Shown one piece after another: positions 17,578-25,310 of a stretch of 64,000 nucleotides of DNA; position 1 is the stretch's first letter, and the number at the start of each line of letters is the position of its first letter. The stretch is taken from assembly GCF_021049265.1 (NCBI RefSeq), contig NZ_CP088018.1, positions 620,001 through 684,000 of the forward strand, given 5' to 3'. This DNA comes from Ruania suaedae (GTDB lineage Bacteria > Actinomycetota > Actinomycetes > Actinomycetales > Beutenbergiaceae). The position numbers and the translations under genes are program-made. A model generated the notes under the pieces. That model was not told where the DNA came from and made no database searches. It worked only from the letters and a program-made list of their open reading frames with translations.

Positions 17578-18543
17578 ATGGCCGGTACCGAGGTCTCGGC
17601 GGCCGCTCCGGTGAGCGCTGCGCCGCCCGTGCGCCGCCGCTCCGGGCGCACACGCCTACAGGCGTTCTACCCGCTGCTGATCGGGCTGCCGGCGATCGCC
17701 ATCGTCCTGGTCGCACAGGGCTACCCGCTGGTGCGCCAGTTCGTGATGTCCTTCCAGGAGTTCGGGCTCGCCCAGCAGTTCGGCCAGGATGCGCCGTGGG
17801 TCTGGTTCGACAACTACACCCGGGTGCTCAGCGACGCCGACTTCTGGGCGGTCTTCGCCCGCTCGATCGTCTTCTGCGCCGTCGTGGCCGGTCTGACCAT
17901 GGTCATCGGGGTGCTCACCGCCTGGTTGCTCACCGGCGTGCGGACCTGGGCGCGGGTGGCCGTGCAGAGTGCGATGCTGCTGGCCTGGGCCACGCCGCAC
18001 CTGTCCTCGCTGACGGTCTGGCAGTGGCTGTTCAACCCGAGCTCCGGCGTGGTCAACGCCGTCCTGGTCGGTCTGGGACTGGAAGGCTTCGACAACCACG
18101 CCTGGTTGCTGGACCCGCTCTCGTTCTTCGTCATCGCCGGCGCCGTCATCGCCTGGGGGAGCGTGCCGCTGGTCCTCTTCCTCACCTATGCCGCGATGAC
18201 CCAGGTCGACACCAGCCTGTACGAGGCCGCCCAGCTGGACGGTGCCGGCCCGCTGCAGCGCTTCCGGCACATCACCATCCCCGGCATCGCCACGGTGCTG
18301 ATGCTCGTGGCCACCCTGCAGATCATCTGGGACCTGCGGGTCTTCACCCAGATCTCCGTGCTGCAGACCGCAGGCGGCATCTCGAGCGAGACCAACGTGC
18401 TGGGCACCTACGTCTACCAGATCGGCCTCGGCCAGGGAGAGTACGGGCAGGGGGCCGCCGTGGCCACCATCATGCTGCTGCTCACCCTGCTGCTGACCGG
18501 CCTCTACGTCCGCCAGCTAGTCCGCCAGGGAGATGACGCGTGA
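17578..18543 (+). CDS. ABC sugar importer permease, MalF/UgpA type (locus 1)
   Basis: The 321-residue membrane protein has six or so hydrophobic helices beginning near residue 26 (YPLLIGLPAIAIVLVAQGYP) and the cytoplasmic EAA loop YEAAQLDGAGPLQRFRHI near residue 220 that contacts the ATPase. The ATG at 17578 has GAGGAGG upstream. It forms the inner-membrane pore with the next gene, whose start overlaps its stop (GTGATG). Confidence 0.92.
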   Translation: MAGTEVSAAAPVSAAPPVRRRSGRTRLQAFYPLLIGLPAIAIVLVAQGYPLVRQFVMSFQEFGLAQQFGQDAPWVWFDNYTRVLSDADFWAVFARSIVFCAVVAGLTMVIGVLTAWLLTGVRTWARVAVQSAMLLAWATPHLSSLTVWQWLFNPSSGVVNAVLVGLGLEGFDNHAWLLDPLSFFVIAGAVIAWGSVPLVLFLTYAAMTQVDTSLYEAAQLDGAGPLQRFRHITIPGIATVLMLVATLQIIWDLRVFTQISVLQTAGGISSETNVLGTYVYQIGLGQGEYGQGAAVATIMLLLTLLLTGLYVRQLVRQGDDA

Positions 18544-19457
18544 TGACCATGGCAACCTCTTCCACGACCGCGCCCTCGAGCGGAACGGCAGCGGGCCCGG
18601 CCGGGCCGCGCCGGCGCCGTCAGCCCACCTCGCGCCTCCTGGGCCGTGGGGCACGCAATATCGGAGCGCTACTGCTGGCGCTGCTGTGGGTCTTCCCCAT
18701 CTACTGGATGGTGAACTCGAGCCTGCAGCCGGACGAGGTCCTGTACGGATCCGAGCCGCAGTTCTGGCCCTCGCCGTTCACCGGGGACAACTACACGCGC
18801 ATCATCGGCGACTCCTCCTTCTGGGCGGCGATGCGGATGAGTGTGATCGCCACCGCTCTGGCCGTGGCCATGGCGCTGGTCTCGGCCGTCCTGGCGGCCG
18901 CCGCGATCAGCCGTTTCAAGTTCCGCGGCAAGGGTCCGGTGGTACTGACCATCCTGGTGATCCAGATGATCCCGGCCGAGGCGCTGTTCATCTCCCAGTT
19001 CCGGATGCTCGACGGCTGGGGACTGATCAACAGCGTGCTCGGGTTGAGCGTGCTTTACGCCGGCGCCTCGGTGCCGATCACCATCTGGATGCTCAAGGGC
19101 TTCGTGGACGGCATCCCGTACGAGCTCGAGGAGGCCGGCCAGATCGACGGCTGCTCGAAGCTGGGGGCGTTCCTGCGGATCACCCTGCCGTTGCTGGCAC
19201 CGGGGATCGTCGCCTCCGGGGTGTTCGCGCTGCTGAGCGCCTGGAACGAGTACGTGCTGGCGCTGGTGGTGCTGCAGCGGGAGTCCGCCGCGACGCTGCC
19301 GCTGTGGCTGGCCCGCTACAACACCTCCTTCGAGGCCACCGACTGGGGTGGCCTGATGGCGGCCTCCGCGCTGGTGGCGATCCCGGTGATCATCGTGTTC
19401 CTGTTCGTGCAGAACAAGATGGCCAACGGCCTGACCGCCGGAGCCGTCAAGGGCTGA
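18543..19457 (+). CDS. ABC sugar importer permease, MalG/UgpE type (locus 1)
   Basis: The 304-residue membrane protein has a Ser/Thr/Pro-rich cytoplasmic lead (about 1-35), a first helix with LLALLWVFPIYWMVNSSLQP, the EAA loop LEEAGQIDGCSKLGAFLRI, and the family ending NGLTAGAVKG. The start is ATG at 18543, or the GTG three bases earlier inside the upstream stop overlap. It is the last gene of the importer; no ATPase gene follows. Transcription should end at the large inverted repeat 25 bases downstream. Confidence 0.92.
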   Translation: MTMATSSTTAPSSGTAAGPAGPRRRRQPTSRLLGRGARNIGALLLALLWVFPIYWMVNSSLQPDEVLYGSEPQFWPSPFTGDNYTRIIGDSSFWAAMRMSVIATALAVAMALVSAVLAAAAISRFKFRGKGPVVLTILVIQMIPAEALFISQFRMLDGWGLINSVLGLSVLYAGASVPITIWMLKGFVDGIPYELEEAGQIDGCSKLGAFLRITLPLLAPGIVASGVFALLSAWNEYVLALVVLQRESAATLPLWLARYNTSFEATDWGGLMAASALVAIPVIIVFLFVQNKMANGLTAGAVKG

Positions 19458-19482
19458 TCGGCGCGGTCGGCCCAGCACGCTC

Positions 19483-19569
19483 GAGGGGTCCGAAACTCAG
19501 GGTCAACCCGCCGAAAGGGCCGAAAGTTCGGCCCCTGGGGGGGCTCGGACCCTGAGTTTCGGACCCCTC
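19483..19569. terminator. 22-bp perfect inverted repeat with nested hairpin, bidirectional terminator
   Basis: Arms 19483-19504 and 19548-19569 are perfect complements over 22 bases and enclose 43 bases that contain a second hairpin (GGGCCGAA with TTCGGCCC, about 19517-19534). It lies between two convergent genes, so it can terminate both. Its size and nested design also resemble a mobile repeat unit. Confidence 0.75.
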
Positions 19570-19617
19570 AGCGGTGTGAGCCCGAGATCGGTGAGCCCGG
19601 GGCCGGCCGGTCGCTGC

Positions 19618-20190
19618 CTAGAGGTAGCGCGCCGGGTCGAACGAGGCCAGCGGGATGATCCGCACCCGCGGCAGCGGCACGGTGAAGGCGTGGATGTCGT
19701 CCTCCAGGTCCACCACCTCCAGGCCGCGATCGGCCAGCTCGGCGAACTGGAGGTTGACGAACTCGCGGAAGGCGATCAGGCCGACGCGGCGCTCGCCGTC
19801 GAGCAGATCCTCCACCTGGGGCAGGAAATCGCCGTCATGGCTGGCCAGCAGCACGTCGCCCGGGCGGGTGCGCAGCTCGGCGAGGGTGCGCTGGATACCG
19901 ATGTCGACGACCTTCTCGCCCGGCTCGCCGGAGAGCGGGATCGGGTGGTAGCCCATGGCCAGCAGCGCCTGCACGAAGCTCATCGGCATCTGGCCGCTGG
20001 TGGCGTTGAGGAAGAACAGCGCGGTGACCGGGTTGCCCCAGCGTGCCCGGGCGTGCTCGGTGATTCGATCCCATCGGGGCCGCTCCTCCGAGGCGGGGCG
20101 GCGGCCCAGCACGCTCATCCCGAGCGTGGCGTCGATGTTCTCACCGTCCACGAGCAGGTAGGTGCGGGGGCCCTCCGGGATCTGCGACAT
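19618..20190 (-). CDS. NYN-domain (PIN-like) putative RNase
   Basis: This 190-residue cytoplasmic protein is a single NYN domain (LabA/DUF88-like). Acidic residues expected to bind metal are in place: Asp15 in LLVDGENID, Asp96 in EKVVDIGIQ and Asp119/Asp121 in SHDGDFLP. Family members are Mg-dependent ribonucleases of the PIN fold, and a role in RNA turnover is inferred. The ATG at 20190 follows a 20209-20267 hairpin that ends the upstream PspA transcript, so this gene needs its own promoter; none is obvious. Confidence 0.85.
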   Translation of the reverse strand: MSQIPEGPRTYLLVDGENIDATLGMSVLGRRPASEERPRWDRITEHARARWGNPVTALFFLNATSGQMPMSFVQALLAMGYHPIPLSGEPGEKVVDIGIQRTLAELRTRPGDVLLASHDGDFLPQVEDLLDGERRVGLIAFREFVNLQFAELADRGLEVVDLEDDIHAFTVPLPRVRIIPLASFDPARYL

Positions 20191-20208
20191 GGACCCACAG
20201 TAGTGCGC

Positions 20209-20267
20209 GCCGAGCGCTGAGCCGTGCGGCGTGGCGTGCGTCGATGCCGCACCGCTCAGCGCTCGGC
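20209..20267 (-). terminator. Long hairpin terminator after pspA
   Basis: A 14-bp perfect stem (20209-20222 with 20254-20267) continues, after one mismatch and one pair, into TGCGGC/GCCGCA around a 15-nt loop. It begins 8 bases after the pspA stop on the minus strand and has no U-run. Confidence 0.75.
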
Positions 20268-20274
20268 CGGGGCG

Positions 20275-21012
20275 TCAGTGCCCGATCTGCCCGGCGGCCC
20301 CGCCGGACTTCAGAGCCGCGAGCCGCGCCTCGACCTCGAGGGTGTCGCCGCTGGTCTCCAGCTCGTCGAACTGAGCGTCCAGCGAGCTGGACGCGATCTC
20401 GGCCTTGCCGGCCACGAGTGCTTCCTGACGGCGGATCTGCTCCTCGTAGCGGGAGAGCTCGCTGGTGGGGTCCAGGACGTTGATGGAGGAGACGGCGTCC
20501 TGCACCTTGGCCTGCGCCTCGGCCGACTTGGCCCGGGCCGCGAGCTGGTCGCGCTTGACCTTCAGCTGGCCGAGCTTGTCCTTCATGATGGCGAGGCCGT
20601 TCTTGAGCTTCTCGACCACCTCGTTCTGGGAGGCGAGGATCGGCTCGGCCTGCTTGACCTCGCGCTCGAAGTCCAGCTGCCTGCCCAGGGCCACCTTGGC
20701 GAGGTTGTCGTAGCGGTCGGCGCCGGCGCTGTCCCCGGCCTGGCGCATCTCGTCCGCCTTGCGGGAGGCGGCCAGGGCCTTGTTGCCCCACTCACGTGTG
20801 GCGGCGACGTCGTCGTTGTAGTCCTGCTCGGCCAGGCGCAGATTGCCGATCGTCTGCGCCACTGCCTGCTCGGCCTCGGCGATGTTGTTGGTGTAGTCCC
20901 GCACGAGCTGGTCCAGCATCTTCTGCGGGTCCTCGGCGCGGTCGATCAGGGAGTTGATGTTCGCCTTCGTCAGCTGGGCGATCCGGCCGAGGATGGTCTG
21001 CTTCTCCGTCAT
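20275..21012 (-). CDS. pspA: PspA/IM30 (ESCRT-III-like) membrane-stress protein
   Basis: The 245-residue protein is almost entirely charged amphipathic helix and coiled coil, with the PspA pattern GRIAQLTKANINSLIDRAEDP at the start followed by KMLDQLVRDY. PspA/IM30 proteins assemble on damaged inner membranes and preserve proton-motive force. The ATG has AAAGGA upstream. It lies 83 bases after the TPM-domain gene on the same strand, a pairing that suggests a joint envelope-stress function. The E. coli partners PspB/C/F are not present here. Confidence 0.9.
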   Translation of the reverse strand: MTEKQTILGRIAQLTKANINSLIDRAEDPQKMLDQLVRDYTNNIAEAEQAVAQTIGNLRLAEQDYNDDVAATREWGNKALAASRKADEMRQAGDSAGADRYDNLAKVALGRQLDFEREVKQAEPILASQNEVVEKLKNGLAIMKDKLGQLKVKRDQLAARAKSAEAQAKVQDAVSSINVLDPTSELSRYEEQIRRQEALVAGKAEIASSSLDAQFDELETSGDTLEVEARLAALKSGGAAGQIGH

Positions 21013-21095
21013 GAGCGGTCCTTTCGAACGTGGGTCTGGTGGGTCGAACGTGCGGCAGCCCGAGATCGTCTCGCTCGGACTTTGTCTGTCTGCGA

Positions 21096-23207
21096 TCAGA
21101 AGCGGCCGCCACCTCCTCGTCCGCGGCTACCGCCGCCTCCGAACCCGCCTCCGAAGCCCCCGCCGCCCCCGCGGGACCGGCTCCCGCCGAACCCGCCGCT
21201 GAAGCCGCCCCCGAACCCGCCGAAGCCGCCCCGATGGTCGTTGTCGAAGACCTCACCGAGGATGCCGCCCAGGATCAGCGAGCCGACGTCGATCCCTCCA
21301 CCGCGGTGGCCGTAGCCGCTGCGTCCGGAGGTGGACCCGCCGAACCCGCCGTAGCCGTCGTCGTGGCCGGCCTCCCATCGGCGCACATCGGCATGGGCGA
21401 GGTCGCGCGCCTGGGAGGCGGCCTGCCACGCCCGGTTGAGCCGGTCGATGGTGCGGGCCGGGTCGGAGTCCCGGTCGGCGCGGGCCTGCCCGAGCATGTC
21501 GGTGGCCTCGGCCAGGCGCGTGCGTGCCTGAGCACCGACGGCGCCCCGGTGGGTCTCGATGTAGGAGTTCACCGAGCGCACGAGGTCCTCCGCGCGCTGC
21601 ATCCCGGTCGGGATCTTCGCCGCTGCCCGCTGGCGGTGCTCGACCTCCTGGCGGTGGGGTGCCAGCGCCTCGTCGAGGGCGTCCTCGGCGGCGGTGATCT
21701 CCGCCAGGGCCGCGATCGGGTCCCCGGTCTCGCGGGCGAGCTGCGCCTGCTCGATCGCGGCGTTCGCCCGGGGGAGGATCCCCTGCACGCGGGAGTCGCC
21801 CCGCGCGAGCCGCTCGGCGTCGACCAGGTCAGCCCGGATGGAGGCCAGCGCCGGCTCCAGCCGGGATCGGGCCTCGGCCAGCTGCAGGCTGCCCTGGTGC
21901 ACCGACTCCACCAGGGCGACCGCCTGGCCGAGTGCGTCCTCGGCCGTGCGGACGTAGGCGACGGCGGCGTTGCGCTCCTCCGCGGCGAGCCGTTCGCGGC
22001 CTGCGCGCACCGCCTCCTCGGCGGCGGTGAGCAGGTGACGTGCCTGCTCGGGCGCCTTGGCCACCGACTCCAGCGCCGTGGCCGGGTAGGTGGCGCGCAG
22101 CTGGTTCAGGGCGTGCTCGGCGGGCGGGATCGTGTCGGCGATCTCCTGCGCCCGCTGCTCGATCTCGTCCAGGGCCTGCGGAGCCCTGGCCTGCATGTCC
22201 CGCAGCTCGGCGAAGCCCTCGGCCTGCTCGTCGAGGGTGCGGTCGGCCTCCTCGCACAGCGTGAGGATGCGGATCAGGTCACTGCGGCGCTGGGCCTCGC
22301 TCGTGGCGGCACTGCGCTCGAGCCGGTTCTGGACCGCGAACGCCTCACCGAGCTGCTTCTTCGAGCTCTCCACCGCGCCGCGGAACCGCTGGATCGCCTG
22401 CAGCCCGAACTGGGCCTCGGCGAAGGCGAGCTCCTGCTCGGAGCTGCGGACGGCGTCGTCCAGGGCCACCAGAGCCGAGCCGGCGCGCTGCTCCAGCTCG
22501 GCCACGGGCACCCCGGCCAGCTCGGCCTCGGGTGAACCCGGCGGCGGGGGAGGGGTGGCCGGTCCCGCCGGCCTCCCGCCCGGGCCACCGCCGGCAGCCA
22601 CGGCCTGCCTGCGGCGGCGCGAACGCAGCCAGGACCGGATCACCACCACGACGAGGATGATCACCAGCCCGGCGCCGAGCAGCCACCAGATCGCGCTCGC
22701 GCCCCCACCCCCGGCGGCCTCGCTGCGCAGCCCGTCGGCGAGCGCGACGGCGGCCCCGGTCCAGTCGTCGGCGGCGAGGTAGTCCTCGGCGTCGGCCTCG
22801 ACCCGGTCGGTCTGGCTCTCGGAGAGCGGGAACGCGTCGTCATAGGAGGTGGCGTACGCACGGTCCTCGACCGCGACGGCCAGCAGCGCGTCGTTGACGC
22901 CCAGGTCCGAAGCGATCGCGGTCTCGGTGGCCCAGTCCTGCCGGCTCATGCCGTCGAAGGAGTCGACGTAGACCACGAACAGGTCCAGGTCGGTCTCCTC
23001 GGCCAGCCGCTCGGTGGCGGCCTCGATCTCGGCCGCACCCCCGCTCAGCACCTCCTCGGAGGTGAGGTCCTCCACGTGACCTGCCACACGCAGCGGTTCC
23101 TCCGCCAGACTCGGCCCCGCCGTCACGGTCGTCAGCATGAAGGTGGTGGCGGCGAGCGCCAGCAGGCGCGAGATGGTGCGGTTCACCCCCCGATCTTCGC
23201 CGTTCAC
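21096..23207 (-). CDS. TPM-domain membrane protein with coiled coil and Gly-rich tail
   Basis: The 703-residue protein has a signal peptide (about 10-35, cleavage near SLAEEP), an extracytoplasmic TPM domain (about 40-160; LDLFVVYVDSFDGMSRQDWA, then NDALLAVAVEDRAYATSY), one transmembrane helix (about 174-192) with RSRRRR on the cytoplasmic side, a long Ala/Glu/Arg coiled-coil region (about 220-590), and a tail of GGFGG and GGGG repeats (about 635-703). TPM domains occur in photosystem II repair (TLP18.3) and membrane-quality proteins. It is probably the membrane anchor or sensor for the downstream PspA. The start is GTG at 23207; GTG at 23186 is also possible. Confidence 0.85.
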   Translation of the reverse strand: MNGEDRGVNRTISRLLALAATTFMLTTVTAGPSLAEEPLRVAGHVEDLTSEEVLSGGAAEIEAATERLAEETDLDLFVVYVDSFDGMSRQDWATETAIASDLGVNDALLAVAVEDRAYATSYDDAFPLSESQTDRVEADAEDYLAADDWTGAAVALADGLRSEAAGGGGASAIWWLLGAGLVIILVVVVIRSWLRSRRRRQAVAAGGGPGGRPAGPATPPPPPGSPEAELAGVPVAELEQRAGSALVALDDAVRSSEQELAFAEAQFGLQAIQRFRGAVESSKKQLGEAFAVQNRLERSAATSEAQRRSDLIRILTLCEEADRTLDEQAEGFAELRDMQARAPQALDEIEQRAQEIADTIPPAEHALNQLRATYPATALESVAKAPEQARHLLTAAEEAVRAGRERLAAEERNAAVAYVRTAEDALGQAVALVESVHQGSLQLAEARSRLEPALASIRADLVDAERLARGDSRVQGILPRANAAIEQAQLARETGDPIAALAEITAAEDALDEALAPHRQEVEHRQRAAAKIPTGMQRAEDLVRSVNSYIETHRGAVGAQARTRLAEATDMLGQARADRDSDPARTIDRLNRAWQAASQARDLAHADVRRWEAGHDDGYGGFGGSTSGRSGYGHRGGGIDVGSLILGGILGEVFDNDHRGGFGGFGGGFSGGFGGSRSRGGGGGFGGGFGGGGSRGRGGGGRF

Positions 23208-23338
23208 CGGTCCCCGCGCAACGACCTGCCCCGGGTAGGCCTACCCGCCACCGTCCCCCTCGCGCTCCGCCCGACGGCGGCCGGCTCCGTGACCGCGCTC
23301 ACGCGCCGTTTTGGGGCTCACCAGGTCGCGAGGCTATC

Positions 23339-24097
23339 TTGCCTGCCGTGACCCAGACCCCTTCCCCCACACGGCCTGCCCCCGTCGTCACGGTGATTCA
23401 GCACCAGGACGAGGTGCCCCTGGGCCTGCTCGCCGGGACGCTGACCGATCTCGAGGTGCGCCTGGTGCGCCCCGACGCCGGCGACCCGCTGCCCGAGGTG
23501 GGTGACCTCGAGGCGCTGATCGTGCTGGGAGGCACGATGGCAGCCGTCGACGACGCCGACCACCCGTGGCTGCCCGCGGTGCGCGGTCTGCTCGCCGAGG
23601 CGGTCCAGCGGGACGTGCCGACGCTGGCCATCTGCCTCGGCGCGCAGATGCTCGCCGTCGCCGCCGGCGGTCAGCTCACCGTCTCGGCGCCCACCGGCCC
23701 CGAGCGCGGCGTGGTCGAGGTGCGGATGCGCCCTGACGCCTGGTCCGACCCGGTCCTGGGCGCCGTCACCGAGACGCTCGGGCGGGACGTGCCGGTGCCG
23801 GCGATGCACAGCGACGCCGTCACCGTGCTGCCCAGGAGCGCCACCTGGCTGGCCTCCTCGATGCAGTACCCCTACCAGGCCTTCCGCCTGCGCAGCGCCC
23901 TCGGCCTGCAGTTCCATCCGGAGGCGGACGAGGCGACCATGCGCCGGTGGGCGCTGGCCGAAGGGCTCGATCCCAACGAGGTCGCCGCCGGATACGCCCG
24001 TCACACCGAGCACCTGACGAGGCTGGCCACGCAGATCGGCGCGGCCTTCTCCGCGCAGGTCCACCAGCGCGCGGCGGTCTCAGCGCTCGTCGGCTGA
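23339..24097 (+). CDS. Class I glutamine amidotransferase-like protein
   Basis: This 252-residue single-domain GATase-1 protein has a nucleophile Cys in LAICLGAQML and a His-Glu pair in LQFHPEAD, giving a complete Cys-His-Glu triad. No synthase domain is fused, so the ammonia acceptor is unknown; relatives are annotated GMP-synthase-like or gamma-glutamyl hydrolases such as PuuD. It starts TTG at 23339 or GTG at 23348. It diverges from the TPM-domain gene and overlaps the convergent hydrolase gene by 18 bases. Confidence 0.85.
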   Translation: MPAVTQTPSPTRPAPVVTVIQHQDEVPLGLLAGTLTDLEVRLVRPDAGDPLPEVGDLEALIVLGGTMAAVDDADHPWLPAVRGLLAEAVQRDVPTLAICLGAQMLAVAAGGQLTVSAPTGPERGVVEVRMRPDAWSDPVLGAVTETLGRDVPVPAMHSDAVTVLPRSATWLASSMQYPYQAFRLRSALGLQFHPEADEATMRRWALAEGLDPNEVAAGYARHTEHLTRLATQIGAAFSAQVHQRAAVSALVG

Positions 24098-25261
24098 GGC
24101 GCCCATCGTCTCGTCGAGGAACTGCCACACCCGGGCCTGCAGGTCGGGCCCCAGCTCGTGCGGGGCATCGACGAACTCCCCGCGGTAGCACTCCGGCGCC
24201 CCGGCCTGGGCGTAGCGGGCCGCGATGCGGGCGTGGGCGGCGCGCATGCCGGCGAGCGGGAACAGCGCGTCGCGCTCGCCGTAGCCGACCAGCAACGGCC
24301 GGGGTGCGGCGGCCGCCGCGATGTCCGGCCAGTCCGCGACCCGGCCGATGCCGGGGTTCATCATCATCCAGGTGTGGCCGTGCACGAAGCCGTCCAGCAC
24401 CTCCTCGAACCCGGCCATCATGCACAGCACGGCCGCCGCCCGCACCTGATCGCTGAGCGCCGTCAGCAGTGCCGTGCGTGCACCCCCGCCGGACAGGCCC
24501 ACGACGGCGACCCCGCCGTCGTGCACGTCCGCTCGCCGGGCGAGCAGGTCCACCGCCATCAGGTCCTCGCGGGCCACCATCCCGCCCCAGGAGGTGCCGA
24601 GGACGCCCAGCAGCTTGGCCATCGCGTCCTCGTGCGGGCCGGCGAACGCGTCGTAGGTGTCCGATTCGTCGAGCTCGCGGCCCTGCCGCTGCGCTTCCCG
24701 GTCCGCGCGGGCGAGCTGGAGCCCGGCCACGGCGCGGGTGCGCGCCGGCATCGATGAGACCGGGATCCGGCGGCTGCCCCAGCCGAAGGCGTCGTGGGCC
24801 AGCACGGTGTACCCGCGGCGTGCCAGATCGTCGGCGATCGCCCGGCCCCCGTACAGCTCCTCCCGGATCCGGCGCACGGCTTCCGGCGTCGGGTCGGGGC
24901 CATCGGCGACCTTCTCCCGGCCGTAGTACTTGGCGCCGCCGTGGCAGTGCAGCACCGCCACCCCGGGCAGTGGCCCGGATTCACCGGCGGGGCGCAGCAG
25001 CCGGCCCCGTGCCGGGGCGCCCACGCCGGTCTCCCACTCCAGCTCCACCCCGGTGACGCCGTCGCGGGTCCAGGTGGCGAGCTCGCGGGCGGCCGGGGTC
25101 TGCTCGTGTGCCCAGAGCCCGAGGCTCGCGGTCAGTCGCTGCCGGATCTGGGCGCCGGTCGGAGCATCGGAGCCGAACAACGGGCCGCGCGAACGCGCGA
25201 GGTCGAGCAGCCCGGGCACGCCGGTGAGATCGGCGGGCGTGCGCGCCTCGTGGTCGGTCAT
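24080..25261 (-). CDS. Alpha/beta hydrolase (dienelactone/acetyl-esterase-like)
   Basis: The 393-residue cytoplasmic hydrolase has an oxyanion segment VLHCHGGAKYYG, a nucleophile elbow VVGLSGGGART, an acid in GYGERDALFPL and a His near DAPHELGPD. Its length and insertions fit the Abhydrolase_7/AXE1-like group rather than simple lipases. It is the last gene of the minus-strand set that starts with LacI, 49 bases after the D-aminoacylase gene. The substrate is unknown; deacylation of glycan or acyl-amino-acid fragments would suit the context. Confidence 0.8.
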   Translation of the reverse strand: MTDHEARTPADLTGVPGLLDLARSRGPLFGSDAPTGAQIRQRLTASLGLWAHEQTPAARELATWTRDGVTGVELEWETGVGAPARGRLLRPAGESGPLPGVAVLHCHGGAKYYGREKVADGPDPTPEAVRRIREELYGGRAIADDLARRGYTVLAHDAFGWGSRRIPVSSMPARTRAVAGLQLARADREAQRQGRELDESDTYDAFAGPHEDAMAKLLGVLGTSWGGMVAREDLMAVDLLARRADVHDGGVAVVGLSGGGARTALLTALSDQVRAAAVLCMMAGFEEVLDGFVHGHTWMMMNPGIGRVADWPDIAAAAAPRPLLVGYGERDALFPLAGMRAAHARIAARYAQAGAPECYRGEFVDAPHELGPDLQARVWQFLDETMGASADER

Positions 25262-25310
25262 CGGTGGCCTCTCGTCGTCCGCGGCAGCCTACGTGAGCCA
25301 GCGGGTGCTC

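Noticed and set aside
13968-17651. A single 1227-codon open frame on the minus strand including the GH20 gene
   Set aside because: The part beyond 15824 is antisense to the substrate-binding protein gene and has no homology. The protein starts at 15779 (or 15824).
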